Positions 1 through 11,499 are shown, counted from the first letter of the stretch. The stretch is 64,000 nucleotides of DNA from Punica granatum (GCF_007655135.1 NC_045128.1:9486001-9550000); one strand, 5' to 3'. Numbers and translations: made by a program. The notes: a model not told the origin generated them from the letters alone.

Positions 1-2042
1 TGGTTGGTTTATTGTATTAAAGAAACCGGTAGGATTTTCAAGGGTTTAAGGGAAAAAAGAAAAAGAAAAAAAGAAGCCACATTCATCTTAGCTTTCACCG
101 AGGGGGAAAGGAACAGTTTTTTTTACCATATCATCATCATCCATCACAACATAAAGGATAATATGGAGATGGTTGACTTCTACAAGGGCTGGCAGATTGT
201 CAGTTGGTTTGCTTGCCTTACCTTATTCTTCCCGACATAACCGTTACTCACATAATGATTAACTGGTGTTTTGTTTTTCAAAATTATCAGGTTACACTAA
301 GCATATCAAATTACCTCATGATTTCTTCACTAGCAGGTATAAAAGAAACATTAATTTCATAGTGTCATCGGGTTCAATAATTTGATGCTCCGTTCTTGTT
401 GGGTAGAAATGGTGAAATGATTGTTAGCAGCCCTCGACAATATGTGACTTATCAATTTCCTTTTTTGTTTTTCATTCATTCATTGATTGATTTATTATTT
501 TGAATTCTTGCGTGAACTTTAAAAACCAAACGAAGGTTAAATGCTACAGATTGGGAAATGTAGAATTTGTGTTGTGTCGAGATGATAATGGAAAAGTCCA
601 TGGCTTCCACAATGTCTGTCGCCACCATGCCTCACTTCCTGCGTCCGGAACCGACAACAAGTCTTGCTCAGTTTGCCCATATCGTGTTAGTTCACTCTTG
701 CTATTCATGATGAATCTAAGACTCTTGTCTGGTTTTGTTTGCTTAGCAACATTTACCGTTAGTACTATCTTAATGTTCAGAGAGAGTAATTGAGTTGTGT
801 AATGAACTTATTTGGTGTCTTATTCTTAAAATAATGTTCTCTGGTAGAACTCTGAATAAAAGATCTCAATATCATTCTAAAAGTATTCTCATGATGCTGA
901 ACTTCCTTTTATGGACAACAAACTGCCTAGCGTGAGCAACTCTCTGATGACCTTAGAATATCCTTGTGCAGCGGTGGTATGGTCCACTGAAGTACTTGCT
1001 AAGTGGAGTTTCTTGACCTTTTTCTTGGTTTTGGTGGCTTCAATATCGGCACCAATGCCGAATAAAGGAGTCTTCTTATTTTGTCGCTTGTTAAGGAGGA
1101 CTTCAGGCAGATTTTTCCATAAAGATTAATTCCCCACTTTGTTCCCCAACTATTCTTGACCCACCAAAAATAGATTCGTACATCTTTGTCCATATCACTT
1201 CTCTTCAGCTTGCTCTCCCTCTTATGCGCTTTTGTCCGTGCTTTCACCAGTTCACTGTCGTATCCAGTAATTTGCAAAGCATGTCTTCCTGTAATTTTTG
1301 TCGAAATCCTTGGCCCAATGTATATCTTTTGCAATGAAATTCAAACAACAAAAGTGATCGAATTCTCAAGATCTATCCGAGTATCCACAATTAATGGAAG
1401 AGTAAACCCAACGTGGACCATTGAAAAGGTACAATAAGCTCCTACTAAAAAAGGGGATGAGCTAGTAATAAGGGCAGGTCAAGGGTCCTACAACTGCTAT
1501 AATTGGGAAAGAGTTCCAATAGGTGTAATATTAAAGAAGCAATGGAAGCCATTGTCAGGACCAGGAAGATATAATAGATGAATCGAAACACTAAAAAATA
1601 GATCTAGGAACAACATAGGACTAAAATGTTGAGACATGGGTTCTTAAGCATTTATCCTAAGCATTCTTCAATTCTAGGACTAATATGGGAATTGGATTTG
1701 GAATATCTTTAGAACTAAGAACTTTGGTGGGTCGAAATCTGGACAACAATTTTACTATAAAAAATTTTTAGGTCGTGATAAATTCTATTGCTACGAAATA
1801 AATTTTATCGCATAAAAAATATAATGTGATAAGAATGTTAAATTACACTAAATAAAGCCTCATAATGCATATACTTAATATGTATGTAGATACATACATA
1901 TTTATATGTATACACATATCTTTAATATTGTGTGAGCGTCGAAAACCAAGTATTCCCATAATAGCTAACATATATGTAAATACATTCTTACTATGCATGT
2001 ATAGATATACTCAATCTGTATATTGTGATAAGAATGTTAAAT
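1..2042. repeat. Copy 1 of a ~2.04-kb tandem segmental duplication
   Basis: This block recurs almost unchanged 3,822 bases downstream (3823-5864), and the offset stays constant for more than 1.7 kb. It carries CMO-like Rieske exons on + and a papain-like protease C-terminal exon on -. Its right end has an AT-rich tandem repeat of about 199 bases, with units starting near 1826 and 2025 at the shared words gtgataagaatgttaaat. The left end is cut by the window edge, so the true start is unknown. Confidence 0.9.
163..683 (+). pseudogene. Choline monooxygenase-like gene fragment (Rieske exons), copy 1
   Basis: Three short exons with usable splice sites resemble the middle of plant choline monooxygenase, the ferredoxin-dependent Rieske enzyme that oxidises choline to betaine aldehyde in plastids. 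Positions 163-202 encode FYKGWQIV, 291-336 encode YTKHIKLPHDFFTSR, and 550-683 encode LGNVEFVLCRDDNGKVHGF followed by the 2Fe-2S ligand motif. That motif reads C-R-H, a spacer of about 16 residues, then C-P-Y. The final His codon would be completed across the donor at 684. No exon for the following GWVYG segment, no N-terminal plastid-targeting part and no C-terminal catalytic domain are visible, so this is a relic. The family call rests on motif order; another Rieske oxygenase is possible. Confidence 0.75.
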
Positions 2043-3490
2043 TATACTAAATAAAGTCTCATAATGCACATGCATAATATGTATGTAGATACATATATAT
2101 TTATATGTCCACAGCACCACAAATCAAGTATTCCCATAATAACTAACATATATGTATATACATATTTTCATATATTTTCACACACATTATATAACGTTTT
2201 CATTGCAAAAATAAGTTTATCGCCATAAGTTATAAACTATTTTGACCAAATGTTATAAGACCTGTAACAAGTTATTCGCTATTTTCGTGGCAAGAAATCT
2301 TATATGTTATTGTGTTTGTATAGTTTATATGAATCGACTGAGAACAAAAGATAAGAGAATCACCGTAAACTCTAACATGGAAAAAAATCAATAATAACAG
2401 ATCTTCGAAATGGACGTTGATGGATAGAATTACAACTAGTAGTGAGCTTGGTAATGAGAAGTGAGTTATAGAAGCTACTAAAAGGGAAGCTCATTTTATA
2501 AAAAACTTAATATTGTAAAAAAATTGAAATTATTAAAAAAAAGAATAGAAAACGAAATTACAAAATTTACTTACGTCTCCCATAATTTCAAAATCTTCAC
2601 AAAGCTGAAGTTCGGCTGCAACTGGTTGTTCATCCATCGCTTTCATCAATGCTTATTTTTCAAGTGAAACATTCTTGTATAAATCGATAAAATACTTTTC
2701 ACCCTTCCAAGAACAAACTCATAATTGAAATATAAATTTTTGCTCCATTAATTAATCGACCACAAAATTTAACAAGTTAAATTTTGGTTTACCTTGAGGG
2801 GTTCTGGAGGATTATGCCTCCTCCCGATAAACGGGTAATTTTCTTCCAGGCAAACCCTGTTTCGAGAGATATATTAAAATGCATCCCTCCTATGTAAAAC
2901 GAAACAACCAATTTCGTCATATGATTTATCTTGTGAATCCATATAATCCATAAATTTCTAGGGCGCCAATTGCACATGCTTTTGCCGGGATATTCCATGA
3001 GCATATTCTACCACTTCGGTAGAGGCTGTAGTCTTGCAAAAGCCTACAATATTCAATAATATTTTCAAGTTATATATGCATTTCTCAAAGTGTAAATATA
3101 CATATATCAATAATAAAATATACTTACCACATTTTCCTGTTTCGAGAGATATATTCAAATGCATCCCTCATATGTAAAACAAAACAACCAACTTCATCAT
3201 ATGATTTATCTTGTGAATCCATATAATCGATAAATTTTTAGGGCGCCAATTGCACATGCTTTTGCCGGGACATTCCGTGAGCATATTCGATCACTCCGGT
3301 AGCGGTTGTAGTCTTGCAAAAGCCTACAATATTCAATAATATTTCCAAGTTATATATGCATTTCTCAAAGTGTAAATATACATATATCAATAATAAAATA
3401 TACTCACCACATTTTCCTTAGTCATAGACTAGGTTTTCGTATATGTCAACTCCCCAATCCATTTTATGCAGCACCTCCATGTAGAAGATT
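999..3490 (-). pseudogene. Papain-like (C1A) cysteine protease pseudogene, copy 1
   Basis: Read on the minus strand, the pieces lie in protease order. Exon 3408-3490 ends in YD-stop-GKCG, where families have DQGKCG. Exon ~2790-3043 (and a duplicate at ~3140-3323) begins FCKTT and runs through QLAP and FEYI-like sequence, matching the active-site helix and the LS.QELVDC segment. Exon 2575-~2700 encodes AMDEQPVAAELQL, matching the QPVSVAI segment. 999-1335 encodes RHALQITGYDSE (catalytic His region) and WWVKNSWGTKWG (catalytic Asn region). The oxyanion-hole Gln codon is a stop (TAA at 3418-3420). The active-site Cys survives in CGFCK, but the usual W is lost. The gene cannot make an enzyme. CMO-like fragments on the other strand lie just beyond its 3' end. 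Confidence 0.75.
2859..3418. repeat. Tandem exon duplication of ~280 bases inside the protease pseudogene
   Basis: The stretch starting tttcgagagatatatt at 2859 restarts at 3139. Each unit holds one copy of the active-site exon plus intron 1 on the minus strand. The junction fuses the exon end (LETG) directly to the intron-proximal KCG codons, so the extra copy could not be spliced into a normal frame. Confidence 0.8.
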
Positions 3491-3589
3491 CAACCATACG
3501 AGGTTTCATCAAAGCCTTTTTACTTTCAAAAACTACTCAAACTCTCTTTACATATATTCTAGAGAATATATAAAAGTTAAAATGGTCGG

Positions 3590-3830
3590 AAAGGGATTCA
3601 AATCAATTATTTCGTATGTCGAGGCCACATTATCAATACTAAAGAAACTTTTAGAGTTTTTAATGGTTTGGAAAAGAAAAGAAAACCAGAAGCCACATTA
3701 CCATCAGCTGTCACCTAGGGGATAAAACACTCTTTTCAAAACTTACGAAAAAAAAAACAAAGCATATCATAATCGTCATATCATCATCATCATTGATCAT
3801 AACTGAAAGAATAATACGGAGATGGTTGGT
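3590..3830. repeat. Older diverged copy of the repeat-unit start
   Basis: aagaagccacatt-, accatatcatcatcatc- and ggagatggttg-type words occur here in the same order as at 70-175 and 3892-3998, but with more substitutions. This appears to be an earlier, more diverged duplication next to the young one. It contains no open coding exon. Confidence 0.6.
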
Positions 3831-3984
3831 TTATTGTATTAAATAAATCGGTAGGATTTTCAAGGGTTTAAGGGAAAAAAGAAAAAGAAAAAAAGAAGCC
3901 ACATTCGTCTTAGCTTTCACCGAGGGGGAAAAGAGCAGTTTTTTTTACCATATCATCATCATCCATCACAACATAAAGGATAAT

Positions 3985-4505
3985 ATGGAGATGGTTGACT
4001 TCTACAAGGGCTGGCAGATTGTCAGTTGGTTTGCTTGCCTTACCTTATTCTTCTCGACATAACCGTTACTCACATAATGATTAACTGGTGTTTTGTTTTT
4101 CAAAATTATCAGGTTACACTAAGCATATCAAATTACCTCATGATTTCTTCACTAGCAAGTATAAAAGAAACCTTAACTTCATAGTATCATCGGTTTCAAT
4201 AATTTGATGCTCCGTTCTTGTTGGGTAGAAATGGTGAAATGATTGTTAGCAGCCCTCGACAATATGTGACTTATCAATTTCCTTTTTTGTTTTTCACTCA
4301 TTCATTGATTGATTTATTATTTTGAATTCTTGCGTGAACTTTAAAAACCAAACGAAGGTTAAATGCTACAGATTGGGAAATGTAGAATTTGTGTTGTGTC
4401 GAGATGATAATGGAAAAGTCCATGGCTTCCACAATGTCTGTCGCCACCATGCCTCACTTCCTGCGTCCGGAACCGACAACAAGTCTTGCTCAGTTTGCCC
4501 ATATC
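3985..4505 (+). pseudogene. Choline monooxygenase-like fragment, copy 2
   Basis: Same three exons as copy 1 at 3985-4024, 4113-4158 and 4372-4505, with the same Rieske C-R-H...C-P-Y motif. The middle exon's last base is A instead of G before the GT donor. No downstream catalytic exons follow. The third exon and its read-through ORF stay almost unchanged between copies, which reflects youth of the duplication rather than proof of function. Confidence 0.75.
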
Positions 4506-4820
4506 GTGTTAGTTCACTCTTGCTATTCATGATGAATCTAAGACTCTTGTCTGGTTTTGTTTGCTTAGCAACATTTACCGTTAGTAATATCTTAATGTTC
4601 AGAGAGAGTAATTGAGTTGTGCAATGAACTTATTTGGTGTCTTATTCTTAAAGTCATGTTCTCTGGTAGAACTCTGAATAAAATATCTCAATATCATTCT
4701 AAAAGTATTCTCATGATGCCGAACTTCCTTTTATGGACAACAAACTGCCTAGTGTGAGCAACTCTCTGATGACCTTAGAATATCCTTGTGCAGCGGTGGT
4801 ATGGTCCACTGAAGTACTTG

Positions 4821-5156
4821 CTAAGTGGAGTTTCTTGACCTTTTTCTTGGTTTTGGTGGCTTCAATATCGACACCAATGCCGAATAAAGGAGTCTTCTTA
4901 TTTTGTCGCTTGTTAAGGAGGACTTCATGCAGATTTTTCCATAAAGATTAATTCCCCACTTTGTTCCCCAACTATTCTTGACCCACCAAAAATAGATTCG
5001 TACATCTTTGTCCATATCACTTCTCTTCAGCTTGCTCCCCCTCTTATGCGCTTTTGTCCGTGCTTTCACCAGTTCACTGTCGTATCCAGTAATTTGCAAA
5101 GCATGTCTTCCTGTAATTTTTGTCGAAATCCTTGGCCCAATGTATATCTTTTGCAA
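4821..5156 (-). pseudogene. Papain-like protease C-terminal fragment, copy 2
   Basis: Carries the His-region HALQITGYDSE and the Asn-region VKNSWGTKWG in one uninterrupted frame, as in copy 1. The upstream protease exons seen at 2575-3490 are not present next to this copy, because copy 3 of the array begins instead. It is therefore only the last part of a broken gene. Confidence 0.7.
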
Positions 5157-5864
5157 TGAAATTCAAACAACAAAAGTGATCGAATTCTCAAGATCTATCC
5201 GAGTATCCACATTTAATGGAAGAGTAAACCCAACGTGGACCATTGAAAAGGTACAATAAGCTCCTACTAAAAAAGGGGATGAGCTAGTAATAAGGGCAGG
5301 TCAAGGGTCCTACAACTGCTATAATTGGGAAAGAGTTCCAATAGGTGTAATATTAAAGAAGCAATGGAAGCCATTGTCAGGACCAGGAAGATATAATAGA
5401 TGAATCGAAACACTAAAAAATAGATCTAGGAACAACATAGGACTAAAATGTTGAGACATGGGTTCTTAAGCATTTATCCTAAGCATTCTTCAATTCTAGG
5501 ACTAATATGGGAATTGGATTTGGAATATCTTTAGAACTAAGAACTTTGGTGGGTCGAAATCTGGACAACAATTTTACTATAAAAAAATTTTTAGGTCGTG
5601 ATAAATTCTATTGCTACGAAATAAATTTTATCGCATAAAAAATATAATGTGATAAGAATGTTAAATTACACTAAATAAAGCCTCATAATGCATATACTTA
5701 ATATGTATGTAGATACATACATATTTATATGTATACACATATCTTTAATATTGTGTGAGCGTCGAAAACCAAGTATTCCCATAATAGCTAACATATATGT
5801 AAATACATTCTTACTATGCATGTATAGATATACTCAATCTGTATATTGTGATAAGAATGTTAAA

Positions 5865-6560
5865 TGAACTTATTTGGTGTCTTATTCTTAAACTAATGTT
5901 CTCTGGTAAAACTCTGAATAAAAGATCTCAACATCTTTCTAAAAGTATTCTCATGATGCTGAACTTCCTTTTATGGACAACAAACTGCCTAGCGTGAGCA
6001 ACTCTCTGATGACCTTAGAATATCCTTGTGCAGCGGTGGTATGGTCCAGTGAAGTACTTGCTAAGTTGAGTTTCTTGACCTTTTTCTTGGTTTTGGTGGC
6101 TTCAATATCGGCACCAATGCCGAATAAAGGAGTCTTCTTATTTTGTCTCTTGTTAAGGAGGACTCCATGCAGATTTTTCCATAAAAATTAATTCCCCACT
6201 CTTGTTCTTGAGGATTTTGCATCGTCCCGACAAACGGGCAATTTCTTCCCAGCAAAACCCGTTTCAGGAGATGTATTCAAATGCATCCCTCCAATGTAAA
6301 CCGAAACAACCAACTTCATCATATGATTTTTCTTGTGAATCCATATTATCAACAAATTTTTTGGGCGCCAATTGCACATGCTTCTGTTGGGATATTCCGT
6401 AAGCATATTCTACCACTCTGGTCACGTCTATGGCCTTATAGGAGCCTACAATATTCAATAATATTTCCAAGTTATGTATGCATTTCTCAAAGTGCAAATA
6501 TACATCAATCAATAATAAAATATACTTACTACATTGTCTCATGTCACCGAAGCTGCACAA
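5865..6560. repeat. Partial, rearranged copy 3 of the array
   Basis: 5865 to about 6195 matches positions 803 to about 1133 of copy 1. The sequence then jumps to the protease exon region that lies near 2795-3130 in copy 1 (cgtcccgacaaacgggcaatt versus cctcccgataaacgggtaatt). An internal segment of roughly 1.6 kb is missing relative to copy 1. The right end marks the edge of the array. Confidence 0.8.
6061..6560 (-). pseudogene. Papain-like protease fragments, copy 3
   Basis: Exon ~6195-6445 on the minus strand reads without a stop through VVEYAYGISQQKHVQLAPKK, then FVDNMD, GCFGLHWRDAFEYIS. This lines up with the family pattern LS.QELVDC...GC.GG....AFEYI. A donor at 6529 follows a short upstream exon ending RQC. 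The residue at the catalytic Cys position is Tyr (SYK rather than SCW). 6061-6190 repeats the C-terminal piece but lacks the KNSWG block. Clearly a dead fragment. Confidence 0.7.
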
Positions 6561-6599
6561 GTTAATTAAATTGTCTCATGTCTATTTAGCTTTTGGATC

Positions 6600-7580
6600 T
6601 CATGTCGTCTATAGAGGAGGGTAGATGGTTTTTGTTGTTAGCATGGAATCTTGGTGAAATGCCTAGAGTGGTAAATGAGTGTCATATGAAAAGAGACCCA
6701 TTTGATTAATTGTAATCACGAAATCTGTATTTTTTATTAAATTAAATGTGTAAATAATTCAAAAATCCATACACAAGAGTGTAAAATAAATAGATGAATA
6801 TAATATGGTAGCACATGTTCTCTGTCGAAATTATAAGAGCTCTCATGTTCGGATTTTGTTAGTGAGCCGGATGGACAACAAATGATTGCATCTCTTTATA
6901 AATATTTGAAATGACTAATGCTGCATTTGGTTTCAAAATATGATTTTAAAATCAAATTTTAATTTTGAAAAAGAGTGGTATAAATGGGGCTCACCTTTTG
7001 AATTTGTATGAGTTATTTTGTTTTGTTGTGGGTAGAATTATGTTAAAGTTGTGATTTTAAAATTATATTCCCAAACCAAACAGGCCTTAGATCTCACCAT
7101 AAGTTCCGTAACTTGTTCCAAACATTTACAATTGCTAGCAGTGCATTTTCATTTAATATTAGTGCCGGATCATTCATGTCGATATTAATGCGTGCGATTT
7201 AGACATATACACAAATGAGGAAACTATGGAACTATACGAAGATATATTGATGAGTTTCTAATTTGGATCAAAATATATAGAATGTCAACGATTAGTATTA
7301 AGGAAAATTAACATTGGGGTTGAATTAATTTTCCATTAATGACGGTCAATATTACAAATAGAATTAATTGACAATCACATATTATTACTATTATTATGTC
7401 GTTTTTGGTTTGATGGTCCAGTATTGTTGGGTAGATAATGAACTTTGGCACCATGTTCACTGTCCTTGACAATTCTTATATGTCTCGCGCACTATATATG
7501 TTTAGGGGATACATGTAATAGCCAAGTCCGCGTGGAGATTTGACTATTATGGGCAATAAATTAATCAATGACATTTGTCA
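6600..7580. repeat. Duplicate of the phytocyanin upstream region, block A (proximal part)
   Basis: About 6607-6790 matches 15895-16050 (gaatcttggtgaaatgcc, taaatgagtg, cccatttg, attgtaatc words in order). About 7090-7580 matches 16260-16800 (tccgtaacttgt, actattactattat, gttgggtag/gttgcgtaa, aagtccgcgtggagattt). The match begins at the TATA box of the gene at 15844, but no phytocyanin coding sequence lies to the left. This is a promoter-only copy. Confidence 0.75.
6918..7088. mobile_element. MITE with ~30-base inverted ends
   Basis: The start tgcatttggtttcaaaatat and the end (reverse complement ggcctgtttggtttgggaatat) share an inverted repeat that continues into gattttaaaatca. At about 170 bases with no coding capacity, it is a typical DNA-transposon derivative. 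The matching block B (15895-17880) lacks it. Confidence 0.6.
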
Positions 7581-7949
7581 CTTTTGTGGACTAGATAAGG
7601 GTACGGTTGTCAATAAGTTGTTAATTGAGTATTGAGTGGTAAACAATATCAAATCAAAAGTTTGAATTTTGGTAAGGGAACTTGTTGAGAGGTACAATTA
7701 CTTCACCTTTTGAAATTCTATTTATAGGTAAAAAAATGATAGGCAGCAGTGATGACAACTTGGCCGCCCTTATGTAATCTTCGGTGCTCATGTTCAATTG
7801 TGAACATATCAAACGAACTGAACAACCAGCTCAAACATTAGCTTCGTCAACTTAGCACCATCAAAAGCCCAATATAGTTTACAAAAGCCAGTGTTCCCTA
7901 AACCCGGGCGAATAGCACACTTCTAACAAATGTTTTGACACAAATGCAT
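7581..7949. other. AT-rich spacer before the solo LTR
   Basis: No coding exon, RNA gene or clear repeat seen. The last five bases (7945-7949, TGCAT) are the left target-site duplication of the solo LTR. Confidence 0.5.
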
Positions 7950-10900
7950 TGTCAGCACCCAATTTCGGTCCATCGGCTCCAGGGGGGCAAAATCGTCATT
8001 TTTTTCAATTTATTACCTTTTCTTAAAAAAAAAATTCAAATCCCGGGCAGGCCGGGCAACGTTGACCAGCTGCCCATGACCCGCCGGCCCTTTTTTAAAA
8101 AAAAAAAAAGATTCGGGCAGGCCGGGCAGCATTCGCCGGCTGCCCGCGATCCCTGCCGGCCCAAATTCCCCCAAATCGCGATATTCGCGATTTCCCCCCA
8201 AAATCGGCCGAAATCTTAACGGAAAAGGGGATGAAATCGAAATTAAATGGACAGAAATATGATTCGGGAGGGGAGGAACACGACCCAGCAAGAAAAAACA
8301 GAAAATTGGCTCTCGATTTGGCGAATTTTGAAATCGGAGAACTCGGAACTTTCGCCGGAAAACCGCAACTTTTCCCCCCGATTCCGACTGATTAAGCGCC
8401 GGTGAGGTCCCGATCAACCACAGCGAAGCATCGGCGGCGCCCAAAGCTATCTCCCGCACCCTCTCGTGCCGTCGTCGCGGCGTCCAGGGGCGAGAACCGC
8501 CCCCCGCAGCGTCGTCGCCGCCGTTCCTGGCGATCCCGACCGCCCGCCGGCTAACGGGCCTCGGCCCATTTCTCTTTCTTCGCAGGCCCAACCCAAGTCT
8601 ATTCGGCCCAACGTGCCCAGTCCGGCCCAGCGCTCTTCCGGGCGGTTTCTCCTTCGAGCGGGCAAGCCCGATCCGGCTCGATCCGATCCGACCCGATTGT
8701 CCGGCGTTTTTTTATTTTACAGATAAACCCCTCAACTTTCCGAACTAGGTAAATTCTCGACTTAGTGGCATGATTAGGGCTCATTTCCTGAATATTAATA
8801 TTTGCTTGATGGATATAATGTGAAATGAGTTTTCTTGGGTCGCGTGGGTGATCGGATTTGTCCCGAACTCGATTTTACGAACTTTTCATTTTGTCACATT
8901 TCAATCCAGAGGACGCATTTTATTTTTTTCACATCTGCCCCGAACTCTAAAAATTATTTTCAATCAAGTCCCGGTCATTTTACTATTTTTCAATCAGTCC
9001 TGGAATTCCCATAATTTTTTCAAGCATCCCAAAGAACTTTCCAGGTTGTTTCAGTTTAGTCCCGGGGCCATTTTTCACCTTTTTCAGATCTGCCCCTAAC
9101 TCTAAAATTATTTTCAATCAAGTCCCGGTCATTTTACTATTTTCCAATCAGTCCTTGGACTTTTCAGAATTTTTCAAGCATCCCAAATAACTTTCCAAGT
9201 TGTTTCAGTTTAGTCCCGGGGCCTTTTTCACCTTTTTCAGATCTGCCCCGAATTTCAAAATTTATTTTCAATCAAGTCCCAGTCATTTTACTATTTTCCA
9301 ATCAGTCCTGGAATTCCCAGAATTTTTCAAGCCTCCCAAAGAACTTTCCAAGCTGTTTCAGTTTAGTCCTGGGGCCATTTTTTTGTTTCCAGATCAGTCC
9401 AGATTTTCAAATTCGTTTCAAATAAGTCCTGGGATATTTTCAGTAATTTTTACATAGTCCCCAATTTTTTCAGAATTTTCAAATCGGTCCCCGAAACTTC
9501 ATCCGAATTTTCAAATCAGTCCTTGCTCTTTTAAAATCGTTCTATTTAGTCCCCTGGACATTTTCCAAAAATATCCGACCCTTTCCTACTTGGATCACCC
9601 ACCGACAATGTATGTGTCCCCATTTAAATATTTTATTTTTGTAATTATATGTATACAACGTGACCGTGTCGGAAATTAGAGTTTATCGGGCGGTCAACTA
9701 ATGGCTATCTTGACAATTCGAAATCCGTAAACTAAAGCATTCAGCAAATTTCTAATTAACATAAAATTCTACATACGGGGAAATCGGGACGTTAAATTTG
9801 GCTAAATTAAATCACTGGACTCCTTTAAATAAATTGTACGAACTGATTAATAATCTGTAATCGCATCGACAGTTCAAGAACTATTAGTCATGCCCTTTTC
9901 AAAATTGAGAATTTCAAAAGCACCGAGATACGTACAACGTAATCTTGATTTTCATGCACACACATATTTACCGATTCAAGGGCATGATTACCGATTCTTG
10001 TCCTGCCGTCACTCTAGTGTAGATTTGTGTCTAGAACGGGTTAAAACATGGGAAAACGGATTAGTCACAAACTCGGCATAATCAACATGGGCAAACAGTC
10101 AAGTAGAGGGTTAGGTTTTGGGTTTTAGGTGAAAACACTCTTCATCTGTAAAAGCCACATTGCCACGATACAGAATAATCTAAAAATAACCCACACATTC
10201 GAGACTTGACTACAGACGTCAGGTCTATCGGGTCCGTTTTAAATAATGTTGAATGCTACATACCCTATCCATCATCCCTTTTTGTTTGTTTTAAGGTAGG
10301 ATTTGTATGTCAATATACCCCAGTTAATAATCAGTTAATTCACATAAATTCGGCGATAATAAGAAACCTCATTGTTTGCTTATTTGAGCTTGCTTGATTA
10401 CATTTTGCACATGTTTGTTATGCGGATTGAGCCCGATCCTTTAGGACTCGATTCACACTGGGTCCAACGCCCCAACCGTCGATCACAGGGTCCAATCCCC
10501 CCATACACCGAGTGCGCATTTAATTTAATTTTCAATCTTTTCGAAAACCATACGGTGAGCATGAGTGAAATTATGGCCGAATGTGAACCGATCGAGATTT
10601 AGTCATTGTAGCTTGTCTTTTATTTATTTGAGAGGACAATGTAAGGATTTATATTGTACGTTTATTCATATAAGAATCCCGGTCGGAGAGCGGACGATCG
10701 AAATGTTTCTTCGAATTTACGGTGTCAAAACGCGTAAGATGAGCAGAACTTAATCATGCGGTAAATAAATAAAATGGCAAGCCTAGCAAGCTAGAGTACC
10801 AAAAGGGCGTGTGGGATATAGGCCAACACGTAATAGAACCTCCGATTCGGAATTTCCAGTTTCATACAAGACCATTGCCTTAGCATACTAGGTGTATCCA

Positions 10901-11075
10901 TACCCCTAGACCCAGGCGACTCACCGGCCCTCGACCTTTGGGTCGTAAACAGGTAGTGGCGACTCCTTCTCACGTACGTCCGTCGCGCGTCCCCGGGAAG
11001 GTGGACACTCCCAAGTCGCATTGCATTTAGGCGTGCGCATGCGTGCCCCGACGAGACGAAATTCGGGTGCGCACA
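7950..11075. mobile_element. Solo LTR of a large LTR retrotransposon (Tat/Ogre-like)
   Basis: Begins TGTCAGCACCC and ends GGGTGCGCACA, a terminal inverted pair with TG...CA. It is flanked on both sides by the perfect 5-base duplication TGCAT (7945-7949 and 11076-11080). The 3,126 bases hold no gag, protease, RT or integrase reading frame, no primer-binding site and no second LTR, so it is best read as one LTR left by LTR-LTR recombination. A G+C-rich section (8040-8720) and a tandem repeat (8930-9540) lie inside. The gtggcgactcc motif near the right end (from 10956) resembles LTR ends of Tat/Ogre-type Ty3 elements, as I recall them. Strand is unknown. Confidence 0.85.
8930..9545. repeat. ~153-base tandem repeat inside the solo LTR
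   Basis: Units start at the cagatctgcccc-like word near 8930, 9085, 9238 and 9390, spacings of 155, 153 and 152. Each unit runs through tcaatcaagtcccggtcatt, caatcagtcctgga, ttcaagcatccca and gtttagtcccggggcc. The fourth unit is diverged. It is non-coding. Confidence 0.85.
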
Positions 11076-11179
11076 TGCATTGTGAGAGAGGTTTTATCCT
11101 TCTTTTTTTTTTTTGCACAAAGAAAAAGAAGTATTCCCTCTTTTACTAAATACAACAACAACTTAAACAATTTTGGAAA

Positions 11180-11497
11180 TTAGCTTTGATTGGTAACAAA
11201 ATTCAACTTAATTTAACTTAACTTTTTCCTTAATGTAGTAACACAATCATTACTTTTTTTTATCTTTTTTCTTCAAATGTTCTTTTCATACTTTTTCTTA
11301 TTTATTATTTAAATTAATTTTTTAGCACTAATTTTTTTTCAACTATTCAATATTTTTTTCTCAATTCAACAACATAATCATTACTTTTTTATCTTCTTCT
11401 TTAAATTCTCTCACATACTTTTTTCTAACTACTTTTATTTTTATCTTTTTAAATCAAATTAAATCAAACTTAATTTTGTTACCAAACACAATGCTAA
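11180..11497. mobile_element. MITE with ~35-base inverted ends
   Basis: Left end ttagctttgattggtaacaa and right end (reverse complement ttagcattgtgtttggtaac) are inverted and continue into aaaatt-rich sequence. Internal words such as attcaacaacataatcattac relate it to the larger AT-rich MITE family seen at 13095, 48992, 56355, 56775 and 62690. Confidence 0.65.
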
Positions 11498-11499
11498 AT

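Larger units (their letters stand above)
3823..5864. repeat. Copy 2 of the ~2.04-kb duplication
   Basis: Nearly identical to 1-2042. It stops abruptly inside the second unit of the 199-base AT-rich repeat, right after gtgataagaatgttaaat, and joins a third partial copy through the shared short word aatgaact. The very low divergence suggests a recent duplication or gene conversion. Confidence 0.9.

Noticed and set aside
8013..8591. 192-codon ORF on - in the solo LTR
   Set aside because: Lies in the G+C-rich part of the LTR, where stops are rare; no protein-like motif and low-complexity composition.
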